In this document: positions 37,301 to 45,780 of the stretch, piece after piece
How the letters are laid out: each line of letters starts with the position of its first letter
Position numbering within the stretch: the first letter of the stretch is position 1
NCBI RefSeq assembly: GCF_900230225.1
Contig: NZ_OCNH01000001.1
Location: forward strand, 806,001-870,000
Source: Spirosoma fluviale
GTDB taxonomy: Bacteria; Bacteroidota; Bacteroidia; Cytophagales; Spirosomataceae
DNA: 64,000 nucleotides
Direction of reading: 5' to 3'
Position numbers and translations under genes: made by a program
The notes under the pieces: model-generated
Told to the model about the DNA's origin: nothing
Databases searched by the model: none
Seen by the model: the letters and a program-made list of their open reading frames with translations, nothing else

Positions 37301-38600
37301 CAGTAATTTTAGCGGATACATCGGCACCTGTGCCGAAGTGCATGTGCAGAAAAGCCTCAATCAGGAGTTGGATAACCGCGTGCAGGCCCGTACCAAAGAG
37401 CTGACGAATGCCAATATGCAGCTCCTGAAATCCAATACCGAACTGGTCAAAACCGCCGAAAACCTACAGGCCGTACTCAATACATCGCCAGCCGCCATTG
37501 GAATGCTGAAAGCTGTTCGCACCGGGGAGGAGGAGTTGCTTGATTTTCAGGTAATTGTGTGTAATCGAAAATTTGCCCAGATGGCAAATATGCCCCTTCC
37601 TCATTTGCCCGGCACTTTAGCTACCGAACTGGCTCCGATGTTGTGGCATCAGGAAACGATGGACCAGCTTCGGCAGGTTCACAGCACGGGTAGAGCGGCT
37701 TATCGGGAGCAGCATATGCCAGGTGCTCAGCAGGATCAATGGCTGGGAATCTCGATTGATAAATATGATGATGGTATTATACTGACCGGTCTGGATATTA
37801 CAGCCTTAAAACAGGCCGAACTGCAACAGAATCGCTGGATTCAGGAACTGGAACGTTCGCAGCAAACTATGCAGGATTTGGAGCAGATGCGTCGCTATGT
37901 TCGGGAGCGGGGTGAGTTTCTGCGAACCACCTCGCACGATCTGCGGGGTAGTTTTGGCGTTATTCAGGGGGCAGCTGCGCTCCTTAACCTGATGGATACG
38001 AAAGAGGAGCGGGAGCAAATGCTGAGTATGCTTAATCGAAATCTGGCCCAGGTAACCTCTCTGCTGACCCAACTTTTGGACTATTCCCGGCTGGAATCTG
38101 GCCAGGAACAGGTTTTTAACCAGTCTTTCGATGCCTCTAATCTGCTTAAAGAGTTAAGTATGAGTATGCAGACGTTAGCTAAAGAACAGGGGCTTTGGTT
38201 AAAAGTAGACGGTCCGGACGTGCTATTCGTTACCGGCGATATGGTAAAAGTGCAGCGGATAGCCCAGAATCTTGTCCTGAATGCATTGAAATATACCAGG
38301 GAAGGTGGCGCTACCATTTCGTGGGAGTTAGGAGAAGGCAATACCGGCTGGCAGTTCAGCGTGAAAGATACCGGACCGGGCTTGCCGGAAGAAGTTGTCC
38401 GACAACTTGTCGATCTCCCTGCTTCTGGATTGCCCAAAGCGGCTAAAATGGAACTGAAACCCAAAGACGGAGAGTCTGGGGAGGGCATCGGTCTGTCTAT
38501 TGTGAAACAGCTGAGTAACCTGTTGAATGCCAAATTACACGTAAAGAGTAGTCCGGCCGAAGGTACTCTGATTGAAGTGCGTTTTGGTAAAAACAATTAG
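34311..38600 (+). CDS. CheB-CheR-PAS hybrid histidine kinase
   Basis: The protein has 1429 residues. The domain order is CheB methylesterase (about 27-225, VVAIGASAGGLEAFSELLEH, then GMAHDGTMG) and CheR methyltransferase (about 245-510, VPGCSTGQEAYSLAM, DLISCRNLLIYLN). A coiled coil rich in repeated NEELQS units (about 685-770) follows, then three PAS-like domains (about 775-1170). A HisKA domain with TTSHDLRGSFG (His near 1208) and a HATPase domain (NLVLNALKYT, VKDTGPGLP, GIGLSIVKQL) end the protein. Such fusions are known in Bacteroidota, probably sense methylation-linked signals, and usually phosphorylate a separate regulator. No receiver is fused, so the target is unknown. The first 30 residues contain a 10-residue duplication (GENSLTISS/GEYSLTISS). 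Confidence 0.9.
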   Translation: MSTQRSDRGENSLTISSRGEYSLTISSIPVVAIGASAGGLEAFSELLEHLSPATGLAYVYIQHLNALVESQLSAILSRATKMNVKEAEHLVRIEANTVYIIPPDKTMEIADGVLTLMPRRKKAVKGESYSEIDVPNMPIDQFFTSLAQRQKEGAIGVILSGMAHDGTMGLKAIKVAGGITFVQDSSAKFQSMPQSAIAEGVADMILSPAEIAGELEHLSRQATIFQQTADAGSTIENEIEELREVTTEDLQPIIQFLRRAIGVDFSNYKMTTIRRRIIRRMLLYKLETLKEYLRYLWEHPAEPGLLYNDLLINVTSFFRDEETMEFVKNSVFHELVQQKSGQVPLRIWVPGCSTGQEAYSLAMLLLEKLDEEASRVTIQIFATDLSENAISRARQGLYSVSEVANVSPKRLQRFFAKHQSMYQISKTIRDMCVFAPHNIFKDPPFSRIDLISCRNLLIYLNSVLQRKALITFHYALNYDGYLLLGKSEMVSASSALFRPFDKNYKIFIRKNERSAGIVVSQVVIERKDGQPQPRRSNLRMSDGVNSKNQPVKARQTVNELDTIVDQVLLRQFMPASVVVDQELDILQFRGETSLFLEHVSGRASLNLSKMARPALAFEIRNAVRKAQKSGQSERKAGIEITVAGKKYLVSIDVVPLNDTAEGRLFLILFREAQGVLVDDPMLESGQNSRVKQLEEELSTMREDMRSIIEEHEIASEELQSVNEEIVSSNEELQSINEELETSKEEIESTNEELQTINQELQIRNDQLAEAYMYGEAIFSTISEATIVLDKHLRVKSANKAFCQIFKIPEDATIGRMIYELGNRHWDIPRLRELLEEVVQKNVLIQAFEVKHHFPGVGTKVMLIHARRVIEQHRQEAILLAIEDVTEQRQVQQLLEERQAWFHALIDNAPVLIWVANEDGRYSFFNKAWLDYTGRSSEQETGQGWMIDIHPEDRTDYINTFSTHFTARQPYQTEYRLKRNDGEYRWMMENAHPTFDTDSNFSGYIGTCAEVHVQKSLNQELDNRVQARTKELTNANMQLLKSNTELVKTAENLQAVLNTSPAAIGMLKAVRTGEEELLDFQVIVCNRKFAQMANMPLPHLPGTLATELAPMLWHQETMDQLRQVHSTGRAAYREQHMPGAQQDQWLGISIDKYDDGIILTGLDITALKQAELQQNRWIQELERSQQTMQDLEQMRRYVRERGEFLRTTSHDLRGSFGVIQGAAALLNLMDTKEEREQMLSMLNRNLAQVTSLLTQLLDYSRLESGQEQVFNQSFDASNLLKELSMSMQTLAKEQGLWLKVDGPDVLFVTGDMVKVQRIAQNLVLNALKYTREGGATISWELGEGNTGWQFSVKDTGPGLPEEVVRQLVDLPASGLPKAAKMELKPKDGESGEGIGLSIVKQLSNLLNAKLHVKSSPAEGTLIEVRFGKNN

Positions 38601-38727
38601 TAAATGCTGTAAATGAGTTATTCCAGATTTTAGCGTGGCTTCCCGATTGCCTGTTCATTGCCCCTCCAGCCACTGGAGGCTATAGCCGCTTTTAGAACGT
38701 GTTGGGGAATTATATTTTGTAGTTGAA

Positions 38728-39603
38728 TCAAATCCGTTGAAGCATCAGTTGAATGTTAGCCAAATAAAGCCAGTTGACCGAAGATGATAGGGTATACTCA
38801 TAATCTTTGACAATGCGTCGGAAGAAATTGGTCCACGCAATGGTACGTTCGACTACCCAGCGTTTAGCAACGGGGACAAATCCTCGAGCCGATTCGGGCC
38901 GCGCCACGGAGGCCGCGCCACGGAGGCCGCGCCACGGAGGCCGCGCCACGGAGGCCGCGCCACGGAGGCCGCGCCACGGAGGCCGCGCCACGGAGGCCGC
39001 GATGCTTTTTCAAAGGTGATGTCCCAATCAGCTAATGCCTTGGCAAAAACTCCATTATAAGATTGGTCGCCATAGACTTTTTCTAAGCGTTGGCCTGCTC
39101 GCCAAAGAATATCACCAATTAAGAGAATAGCTGCGGGCCCTTCGGCTTGATTAGCCGCATGAACAGCCGCTACCCAGAGTCGGCCTTGCGTATCGACAAC
39201 AAACAGCCGTTTGCGACCATTGACTCGTTTATTAGCATCTAGCCCTCGGTATTCACAGATCATCGGATTTAGCTTAACACTCTGTGCATCAATGCATAGT
39301 ACAGAAGGACAGGCTTCTTTAATAACCCCTTTACGATCCAGCTGATTTAGTGCTAAATTGATTCGTTCAAACGTACCATCTTGCTTCCATTGCTCAAAGT
39401 AGTAGTAGATAGCTTGCCAGTTAGGCCATTCCTCGGGTAAATTACGCCATTGACATCCGGTTCGTAAAAGCCACAAAATGATATTTATTACCTGACGTAA
39501 ATCGTGTTTGCGCTTTCGTTTGAGCCGGGTGGCCGGTGCCATTGAAAAAAGGCGAAATTGCCGCCCATTGAGGGTCGGTCAGTTTAGAGAATTGTTTGGT
39601 CAT
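38728..39603 (-). pseudogene. IS5-family transposase broken into three frames
   Basis: The N-terminal piece (ATG 39603, about 53 codons to 39442, SKLTDPQWAAISPFF) is the DUF4096 helix domain. The second piece (39542 to 38853) holds the first two catalytic aspartates (CIDAQSVKLNP and FVVDTQGRLW) and the YGDQSYNG motif. The third (to stop 38728) holds the catalytic Glu in KRWVVERTIAW. The second and third pieces are out of frame because of a 98-base block of seven 14-bp repeats. Removing it puts them back in one frame. The first and second pieces overlap in different frames, which in the IS427 group may be programmed frameshifting or a plain mutation. Confidence 0.8.
38897..39002. repeat. 14-bp tandem repeat, seven and a half copies, inside the transposase
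   Basis: The unit GGCCGCGCCACGGA repeats seven times in perfect register from 38897 to 38994, with an eight-base partial copy after it. Fourteen is not a multiple of three, so every unit shifts the reading frame. Only 0, 3, 6 or 9 full units keep the transposase in frame. Each 42 bases encode all three readings, giving the repeating peptide RPPWRGLRGAASVA. Confidence 0.95.
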
Positions 39604-39673
39604 GACTTTGTCGTTTGGCGACTACAAAGTTGGCACGACTCTCAACCTTTCTAAATTCCCCAACACCTTCTAA

Positions 39674-40311
39674 CGATGTGAGTCGAAAAGCGGTGGATTT
39701 TAGTCTTGAGCAAGGCACTTTCTATCTGCGTAGTGGACTGCCATTGCGGCTAAAGCTAAGGGCGAAAAAAGTAACAAAGCACCAGGCCATAAGCCGCGCT
39801 TTATAGCCCAGGCGATCAATTCAGACAGCGTCTAGACGTCCAGATAGTAGCAATAAGCAACTTGCATATAAAGCTTTTCAGTTTCCCTGGAAATCTGCTT
39901 GAAAAGCTAAAAATGTTAAAATACAGTCAAAATAGGGTAAAATATATAAATTGTCTATAATTATATTGTTGTAGAATTGTATTCTTTTTCAAAGCCTATT
40001 ACTGATTTTTGCCTATACTTGGTTTCTTTTGGAATTTAGGCCTCTCGAACGCGATCTAATCCTACCTTTCAGCAAACTTTGTTCAACTGACAACATGTAG
40101 CAACAAGGCTACAAAACATTAATCTTTAACTAAAATAGTGTCAACCATACACAATACTCAGGATGACATTTAATTCACATAGTAGGCTGTACTAGAATGC
40201 TTTGACAACCAGGAAAGTCCTTAACGTCCATTCGTCTTCCTTGATGTATGCTTGCATAAAGCGAATGTAATCCTTGACTAGAATTTGTAATTTTCCCCAA
40301 CGTGTATTTAA
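39674..40311. other. non-coding AT-rich stretch between IS and sigma factor gene
   Basis: No gene is supported in these 638 bases. A short ORF on the plus strand (to 39806) starts inside the IS and has no recognisable content. A hairpin with arms AGCTTTTCA/TGAAAAGCT lies at 39872-39908. No exact TAnnTTTG promoter was found before the sigma gene. Part of this may be degraded insertion-sequence debris. Confidence 0.5.
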
Positions 40312-40902
40312 GTGGACTTCAAGACTTCACAAACCCTGGACCAGATTTTATGGCAATCATATCGTAAAGGCGATAAGCACGCATTAGGTCAGTTGGCTGA
40401 GCACTATTATCGTACGCTGAGGCACTATGGCTTGAAATTTATGGTCGATGGGGCGGTCGTTGAGGATTGTATCCAGGAGCTTTTTCTACAGCTCTGGCAG
40501 AATCGTGCTCAGATCAATGACACCGATTCGGTTAAGCATTACCTGTTAAAGGCATTAAGACATCACATCCTGCAATCGCTGCGATCTCAAAAAAGGCAAA
40601 CATTTCAGGAACTGGATTGGGACACCTCGGTAGCCGAAGACGTCGATACCGAAACCCTGCTGATACGGCAGGAGTCGATGGCTATCCTTTCCCAAACCAT
40701 GCAGTCCCACCTGGCTACCTTACCCCCTCGGGAACGGGAAGCCCTGTATCTGCGCTACTACGAAAACCTGTCCATCCCCGAAATTGCCGAAGTCATGGAG
40801 GTGAATCGCCAGTCGGTTTCCAACTTCTTGCAGAAAGCCCTCAGCAAGCTGCGTACAAAATGGCTTGTGCCGTTCTTTTGCCTTATCTGTATTTGTCTCT
40901 AA
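40312..40902 (+). CDS. ECF RNA polymerase sigma factor (FecI-like)
   Basis: The protein has 196 residues from a GTG at 40312. No ATG lies nearby, and the first in-frame methionines are too far inside. Sigma region 2 is seen in LGQLAEHYYRTLRHYGLKFM, and VVEDCIQELFLQLWQNR is typical of region 2.2. Region 4 has LPPREREALYLRYYE and EIAEVMEVNRQSVSNFLQKAL as the helix-turn-helix. It is followed by a FecR anti-sigma gene and a SusC with an N-terminal STN domain, the usual transenvelope signalling trio. It probably turns on the downstream polysaccharide genes when substrate binds SusC. Confidence 0.88.
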   Translation: MDFKTSQTLDQILWQSYRKGDKHALGQLAEHYYRTLRHYGLKFMVDGAVVEDCIQELFLQLWQNRAQINDTDSVKHYLLKALRHHILQSLRSQKRQTFQELDWDTSVAEDVDTETLLIRQESMAILSQTMQSHLATLPPREREALYLRYYENLSIPEIAEVMEVNRQSVSNFLQKALSKLRTKWLVPFFCLICICL

Positions 40903-40975
40903 AAAAATTTGCTTTGAGAAGGGTATCCTCCGGCCGAATCTCCATACTATCATTAAAAATACCCAAAAAGTACCA

Positions 40976-42058
40976 ATGGACTTTCCAGCTGGCGATTTTT
41001 CGACCGTCGAGGATTTTTTAGAAAACGACGCTTTCCGGACCTGGGTGATGGAAAGGCGTTGGGAAGACCAGTTGGTTTGGCAACAATGGCTGTCTAACCA
41101 CCCGGAGAAAATTGATCTCTACGAGCAGGCAGTGGCAATTTTCTTAACCCTTCAGGGAGAAAAAGTTGCCCTTTCCGATCAGGAGGTAAAAGAGAAAACA
41201 AAACAAATTCTGGATCAGATTCCGGATGCAGAGATCCCCGTAAGACCATTGCTTAGCGGGCAGTGGGGGCGTTGGGCTGCCGCAGCCAGCGTATTGCTCT
41301 TGCTGATCTGGTGGCAGGCAGGCCAGCCAGCGAGCCGGTCGATAGCTGGGTTGTTTACCGGAGAAACACCTGCCCTGGCGGCTGGTAAGTGGAAAATTGT
41401 GAAGAACGTAGCCGATCGGTCGGTAACGGTGCTGCTTCCCGAACAATCGTCGGTGCTGCTATCGGTCAATAGTCAGATTCGTTTTCGGATGGGGACCGAC
41501 GATTTATTGCGGGAGGTTTACCTGCAAGGAGAAGGTTTTTTTGAAGTAGCCAAAAATCCGGCGAAACCGTTCATCGTGTATACGGATCGGTTAACAACCC
41601 GGGTAACGGGCACGAGCTTTCAGGTTCGTTCCTTTGCTAATGAATCGAATGCATTTGTGAAAGTTAAGACGGGGAAGGTCTCCGTTACGCCGGTTAGCTT
41701 TCCCGGCTCTACAGAAAAGGAAGTGCTGCTGGCCGTCCATCAGCAACTAAGTCTGAATTCGAAAACGGATAAGGTTGAAAAGAAAGTGAATCGGCCGCTG
41801 GAGAGTGGAACGTCCGAGATCATTACCCACCAGTTCAAGTTTGATTTCACGCCTGTTCCAGAGGTGTTTACCCAGTTAGAAGCTGAGTACCACATGCCTA
41901 TCGTTTATAATCGCGAGCTGCTCAAGAACTGCACGTTTACGGGACAGCTGGATGATGTTCCGTTTCCTGAAAAAATCCGGCTGGTATGTCAGACAATAGA
42001 ATCCAGCTTCAGCGTAGTGAATAACCAGGTGGTCATTCAAAGCGCCGGTTGCAATTAA
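40976..42058 (+). CDS. FecR-type anti-sigma factor
   Basis: About 360 residues run from the ATG at 40976, giving MDFPAGDFSTVEDFL. The upstream in-frame extension overlaps the sigma gene and reads as non-coding. A cytoplasmic N-terminal region is followed by one membrane helix (SVLLLLIWWQAG, about 100-118), a FecR domain with VLLPEQSSVLLSVNSQIRF and GEGFFEVAKNPAKPF, and a DUF4974-like C-terminus (HQFKFDFTPVPEVFTQLE). It sits in the inner membrane, holds the sigma factor inactive and reads the STN domain of SusC. It starts 73 bases after the sigma gene. Confidence 0.9.
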   Translation: MDFPAGDFSTVEDFLENDAFRTWVMERRWEDQLVWQQWLSNHPEKIDLYEQAVAIFLTLQGEKVALSDQEVKEKTKQILDQIPDAEIPVRPLLSGQWGRWAAAASVLLLLIWWQAGQPASRSIAGLFTGETPALAAGKWKIVKNVADRSVTVLLPEQSSVLLSVNSQIRFRMGTDDLLREVYLQGEGFFEVAKNPAKPFIVYTDRLTTRVTGTSFQVRSFANESNAFVKVKTGKVSVTPVSFPGSTEKEVLLAVHQQLSLNSKTDKVEKKVNRPLESGTSEIITHQFKFDFTPVPEVFTQLEAEYHMPIVYNRELLKNCTFTGQLDDVPFPEKIRLVCQTIESSFSVVNNQVVIQSAGCN

Positions 42059-42131
42059 TTATTTATTCTAACTTCTCAATAAAACCACAGTACCCTATGA
42101 TGTAAAGTTAACATCCGCCAATAACGACAAA

Positions 42132-42160
42132 AGGCGACAGTGCTTCCAACACTATCGCCT
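42132..42160. repeat. inverted repeat between FecR and SusC genes
   Basis: The arms AGGCGACAGTG and CACTATCGCCT pair with one mismatch over a 7-base loop. It lies 109 bases before the SusC ATG and could be a transcript processing or attenuation site. On the plus strand no T tract follows. Confidence 0.55.
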
Positions 42161-42268
42161 GTAAAGTCCCCACTTTTTGTGCCTCTTCTAACACGTAACC
42201 CTTTGTACGGGGTAAGGGAATTTTTTGTCCATTCTTTAAAAAAAAAGAACAACAACGTTCACAAACTT

Positions 42269-45200
42269 ATGCATTACATTTTACTAAACCGCAGTGTTTG
42301 GGTCAGGATTATGAAAATCACAAGTCTACAAATCTTGTTCGCATTCGCCCTGGTCAACATCAGCTTTGCCTTCGATGGCAACGCACAGGAACTCTTAGGT
42401 CGACGAGTCAGCATATCGGCTCAAAATCAGGACGTTGAAACCGTTTTCAAACGAATTGAAAAACAGGCCAACGTTCAATTTTTATTTAGCCGGGAGATCA
42501 TTCAGTCGAAGCGAAAAGTGACCTATCAGGCCACCAATGAACAGCTTTCTCAATTGCTGGATCATATTCTGACACCCCTCAACTTAAAATACGAGGTGAT
42601 TGGTCAGCAGATTCTGATAAAGCGGGAAACGGCCCCAGCCACACTCCCGCAGCAAAACTCAACCAGTAAGATTAGAACGGAAGAAGCGCAGGATGTGCAG
42701 CTCTCCGGTCGGGTTACGGGCGACAACGGCGAAGGGTTGCCGGGCGTGAACATTCAGATAAAATCGACCAATCGCGGCACCACGACCGACGTGAACGGTA
42801 ATTATAAACTGACCGTACCGGACGGCGCAGGCACGACGCTGGTTTTCTCGTTCATCGGCTACCTGACGAAAGAGGTAGCCGTTGGCTCACAAACGACCAT
42901 TAATGTTACCCTGGCCAACGACGATAAAACGCTGAATGAAGTTGTCGTGGTGGGCTATGGCACCCAGCGCAAACGCGACGTGACGGGCTCGGTTGTGTCG
43001 GTCAATGAAGCGACGCTGAAAGAAGTCCCCGCTCCGAACATCGTAAACCAGTTGAAAGGACGCGCGGCCGGGGTGACCATCGTGAGCAACGGATCTACGC
43101 CCGGTTCGCAAGGATCGATTCGTATCCGGGGAAACCGGACGTTAACCACCAGCAATGGCGATGGGCTCGATGGTCCGCTGGTAGTAGTCGATGGCATTCC
43201 GTACGGCGGTTTGAATGACATCAACCCCGATGATATTGCCAATCTGGAAATCCTTAAAGATGCTTCCGCTACCGCCATTTACGGATCGCGGGGAGCGGGT
43301 GGCGTTATTCTGGTGACCACCAAACGCGGAAAAGTGGGTAAACCCGTGTTTACCTACGACGGCTATCATGGCATCACGACCATTATGGGCAAGTACAACA
43401 TCATGAATGGCCCCGAGTATGCCCAGTTCAAACAGGAGGCTGCCAAGTACAACCGTTCCGCTCCCGGAACCACGGCTTATCCACTTACCATTAAGGAACA
43501 GGAAGCACTGGCCGCCGGCATCTCGACCGACTGGCAGGATTTGATCTACAAAGCTGGCTTCAATACCAACCACCAGTTGGGTATGCAGGGTGGGTCCGAC
43601 AATACGCAGTACTCGCTGGGTCTGGGTTACTTCAACGAAACGGGTATTATCCCCAGCCAGAAATTCGAACGGTATACCATCCGGGCCACCATCGATCAGC
43701 GCCTTGGCAAAAACATCAAGATCGGTTTAAATACCCTGAACACGCTGACCTACACTAACACCCCCGGCGGTGGTGGTATACCGGGCGGTCTGGTTCGGTT
43801 AACACCCCTGGCGTCTCCCTACAATGCTGATGGCACCGTAAACCTGTTTCCATCGGAAGGATCGATCGATGCGGCCGGGATCAGCCCGCTGACCATTATG
43901 ACGAAGAAAGATTCCTATCTGGGTCGTACGCGGTCACTGCGGACGTTCAACAGTCTGTATGCAGAAGTTAACCTTTTGCCGGGTCTTCGGTATCGGTTCA
44001 ACGCCGGTCTGAACTTCAGCCAGTCGAACTACAACGGCTACGGTGGTCCACTTACCTATTTCAACTCCGCTACGGTTCAGTCGTCGTCCAACGCCGAGAT
44101 CAGCAATACGGAGTACTGGGATATTAACCTCCAGCACCTGCTCTATTACGACAAAACGTTTGGCAAGCATAAACTGGGCTTCACAGGACTGTACGAAGTG
44201 ACTCAAAACCATTCGCTGGGAAGCCGGTTCACGGTGACCGGGGTGCCTGCCGACTACATCAAGACGTCCAATTTCTCGCTGGCATCGGGTCAGCCCGTGG
44301 CTAACTCAGACTTTGGCAACTCCTTTGCCGAAACGGGGCTGCTGTCTTACATGGGCCGGGTCAATTACAGCTACGACAGTCGCTACCTGCTAACGTTAAC
44401 CCTGCGCCGGGATGGGTCGTCTACCTTATCCCCGCAGAATCGTTACTTTAACTACCCTGCCATTGGTGCTGGCTGGAACATTATCGACGAGCCGTTCATG
44501 AAAAGCGTTCCTGCCATTTCGAACCTGAAACTGCGGGGTGGCTGGGGAATTTCCGGCAACCGGAACGTAGGGGCGTACTCGACACTGGGTGCCCTGTCGG
44601 CAGGCTATTACAACTTTGGTCTGGGTACGGCCGGTCAGCAACTGGCGTATACGGTTACCAGCCTGCCCGCAACGAATCTGGGCTGGCAGTCGACCTCGCA
44701 GGTCGATGTGGGTATTGACTTTGGTTTCCTGAACAACCGGATTACGGGTACGGTCGACTGGTATCTCCAGAAAACCAAAGACATTCTATTGTCTGTACCA
44801 CTGCCTCCGAGCAACGGTGCCGGTTCGACGCTGAAGAACCTGGGCAAAACAGAAGGCCGGGGTTTAGAGACATCGCTGACGTTTGAGATTTTCAGAAAGC
44901 CCGGCGGTTTCAACTGGAGTGCCGACCTGATCTACTTCTTTAACCGGGAAAAAATCACGCAGCTCACCACTCCAACCGAACTCTCCAACATAGGGGCGGG
45001 CTGGTTTGTGGGAGAGCCCCTGTCGGTCATCTACGATTACAACAAGATCGGTATCTGGCAGACATCCGATAAGGAAAACGGTACCCTGGCCAAACAAACC
45101 TCGCCGGTGCAGTTTCCCGGTCAGATCCGGGTTGAAGACGTAAACGGCGACGGGAAAATAGACCCCAACGACCGCAAGATTCTGGGCAATTTCCAGCCCA

Positions 45201-45766
45201 AGTGGGAAGGTGGCCTGACCAACCGGTTTACCTTCAAAAACTTCGATGCGTCTATCGTGACCTTCGCCCGGATGGGCATGAAAGTGGTTGTACCTTACCT
45301 GACGGGTAACTCTACCGGTTCGGGCGGATTTGCGTTCTTCAACCAGGGTCGGGTAAACCAGGTAAAAACCGACTATTGGACGGATACCAACCCAACCAAC
45401 GCCTTCCCCGCACCCGATGCCGGTGGTGCTGTGGCTAATTTTGGGTCAACGCTGGGTTACTATGACGGGTCGTTCGTTAAGATCAGAAGTATCAACCTCG
45501 GCTACACGTTCACCAGCCAGTTGATTAAAAAGATCGGCGGCAGTTCGGCCCGGGTTTATTTTAACGCCACCAATCCGCTCATCCTGTATTCGCCATTGGT
45601 ACGCGACAAACTGACAATCGATCCGGAGGGGAATAGCTACGCTAGTGGTCAGTCGACGCTCAATGACCAGTCGGGAAACCGGGCAACCCCGGAGCGCCAG
45701 ATCGCGGTAAACCTGAATAATCCACCCGTTCGGCAGTTCACATTCGGCGTAAATCTTAAATTCTAA
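42269..45766 (+). CDS. SusC/RagA-type TonB-linked transporter with STN signalling domain
   Basis: About 1165 residues run from the ATG at 42269. After the signal region comes an STN (secretin/TonB short N-terminal) domain (about 35-105, FKRIEKQANVQFLFSREII), then a CarboxypepD_reg-like domain (VTGDNGEGLPGVNIQIKST), the TonB box region LNEVVVVGYGTQRK and a plug with ATAIYGSRGAGGVILVTTK. A barrel ending FTFGVNLKF follows. It imports oligosaccharides with SusD as lid. The STN domain is the partner of FecR, so this porter reports substrate and drives its own sigma factor. It is the first gene of the polysaccharide utilization locus and lies 15 bases before the SusD gene. Confidence 0.93.
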   Translation: MHYILLNRSVWVRIMKITSLQILFAFALVNISFAFDGNAQELLGRRVSISAQNQDVETVFKRIEKQANVQFLFSREIIQSKRKVTYQATNEQLSQLLDHILTPLNLKYEVIGQQILIKRETAPATLPQQNSTSKIRTEEAQDVQLSGRVTGDNGEGLPGVNIQIKSTNRGTTTDVNGNYKLTVPDGAGTTLVFSFIGYLTKEVAVGSQTTINVTLANDDKTLNEVVVVGYGTQRKRDVTGSVVSVNEATLKEVPAPNIVNQLKGRAAGVTIVSNGSTPGSQGSIRIRGNRTLTTSNGDGLDGPLVVVDGIPYGGLNDINPDDIANLEILKDASATAIYGSRGAGGVILVTTKRGKVGKPVFTYDGYHGITTIMGKYNIMNGPEYAQFKQEAAKYNRSAPGTTAYPLTIKEQEALAAGISTDWQDLIYKAGFNTNHQLGMQGGSDNTQYSLGLGYFNETGIIPSQKFERYTIRATIDQRLGKNIKIGLNTLNTLTYTNTPGGGGIPGGLVRLTPLASPYNADGTVNLFPSEGSIDAAGISPLTIMTKKDSYLGRTRSLRTFNSLYAEVNLLPGLRYRFNAGLNFSQSNYNGYGGPLTYFNSATVQSSSNAEISNTEYWDINLQHLLYYDKTFGKHKLGFTGLYEVTQNHSLGSRFTVTGVPADYIKTSNFSLASGQPVANSDFGNSFAETGLLSYMGRVNYSYDSRYLLTLTLRRDGSSTLSPQNRYFNYPAIGAGWNIIDEPFMKSVPAISNLKLRGGWGISGNRNVGAYSTLGALSAGYYNFGLGTAGQQLAYTVTSLPATNLGWQSTSQVDVGIDFGFLNNRITGTVDWYLQKTKDILLSVPLPPSNGAGSTLKNLGKTEGRGLETSLTFEIFRKPGGFNWSADLIYFFNREKITQLTTPTELSNIGAGWFVGEPLSVIYDYNKIGIWQTSDKENGTLAKQTSPVQFPGQIRVEDVNGDGKIDPNDRKILGNFQPKWEGGLTNRFTFKNFDASIVTFARMGMKVVVPYLTGNSTGSGGFAFFNQGRVNQVKTDYWTDTNPTNAFPAPDAGGAVANFGSTLGYYDGSFVKIRSINLGYTFTSQLIKKIGGSSARVYFNATNPLILYSPLVRDKLTIDPEGNSYASGQSTLNDQSGNRATPERQIAVNLNNPPVRQFTFGVNLKF

Positions 45767-45780
45767 TTCTGGACATTCCT

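Larger units (their letters stand above)
38692..39673 (-). mobile_element. IS5-family (IS427-like) insertion sequence, inactivated
   Basis: Imperfect terminal inverted repeats of 20 bases lie at 38692-38711 and 39654-39673 (TTAGAAcGTGTTGGGGAATT, one mismatch). The element is about 980 bp and carries a transposase reading on the minus strand in three frames. No matching target duplication is visible: the flanking triplets are TTA and TAA. The element lies between the kinase gene and the sigma factor gene without visibly splitting a gene. Confidence 0.8.

Noticed and set aside
39615-39806. 63-codon ORF crossing the right end of the insertion sequence
   Set aside because: It begins inside the IS terminal region and has no recognisable content.
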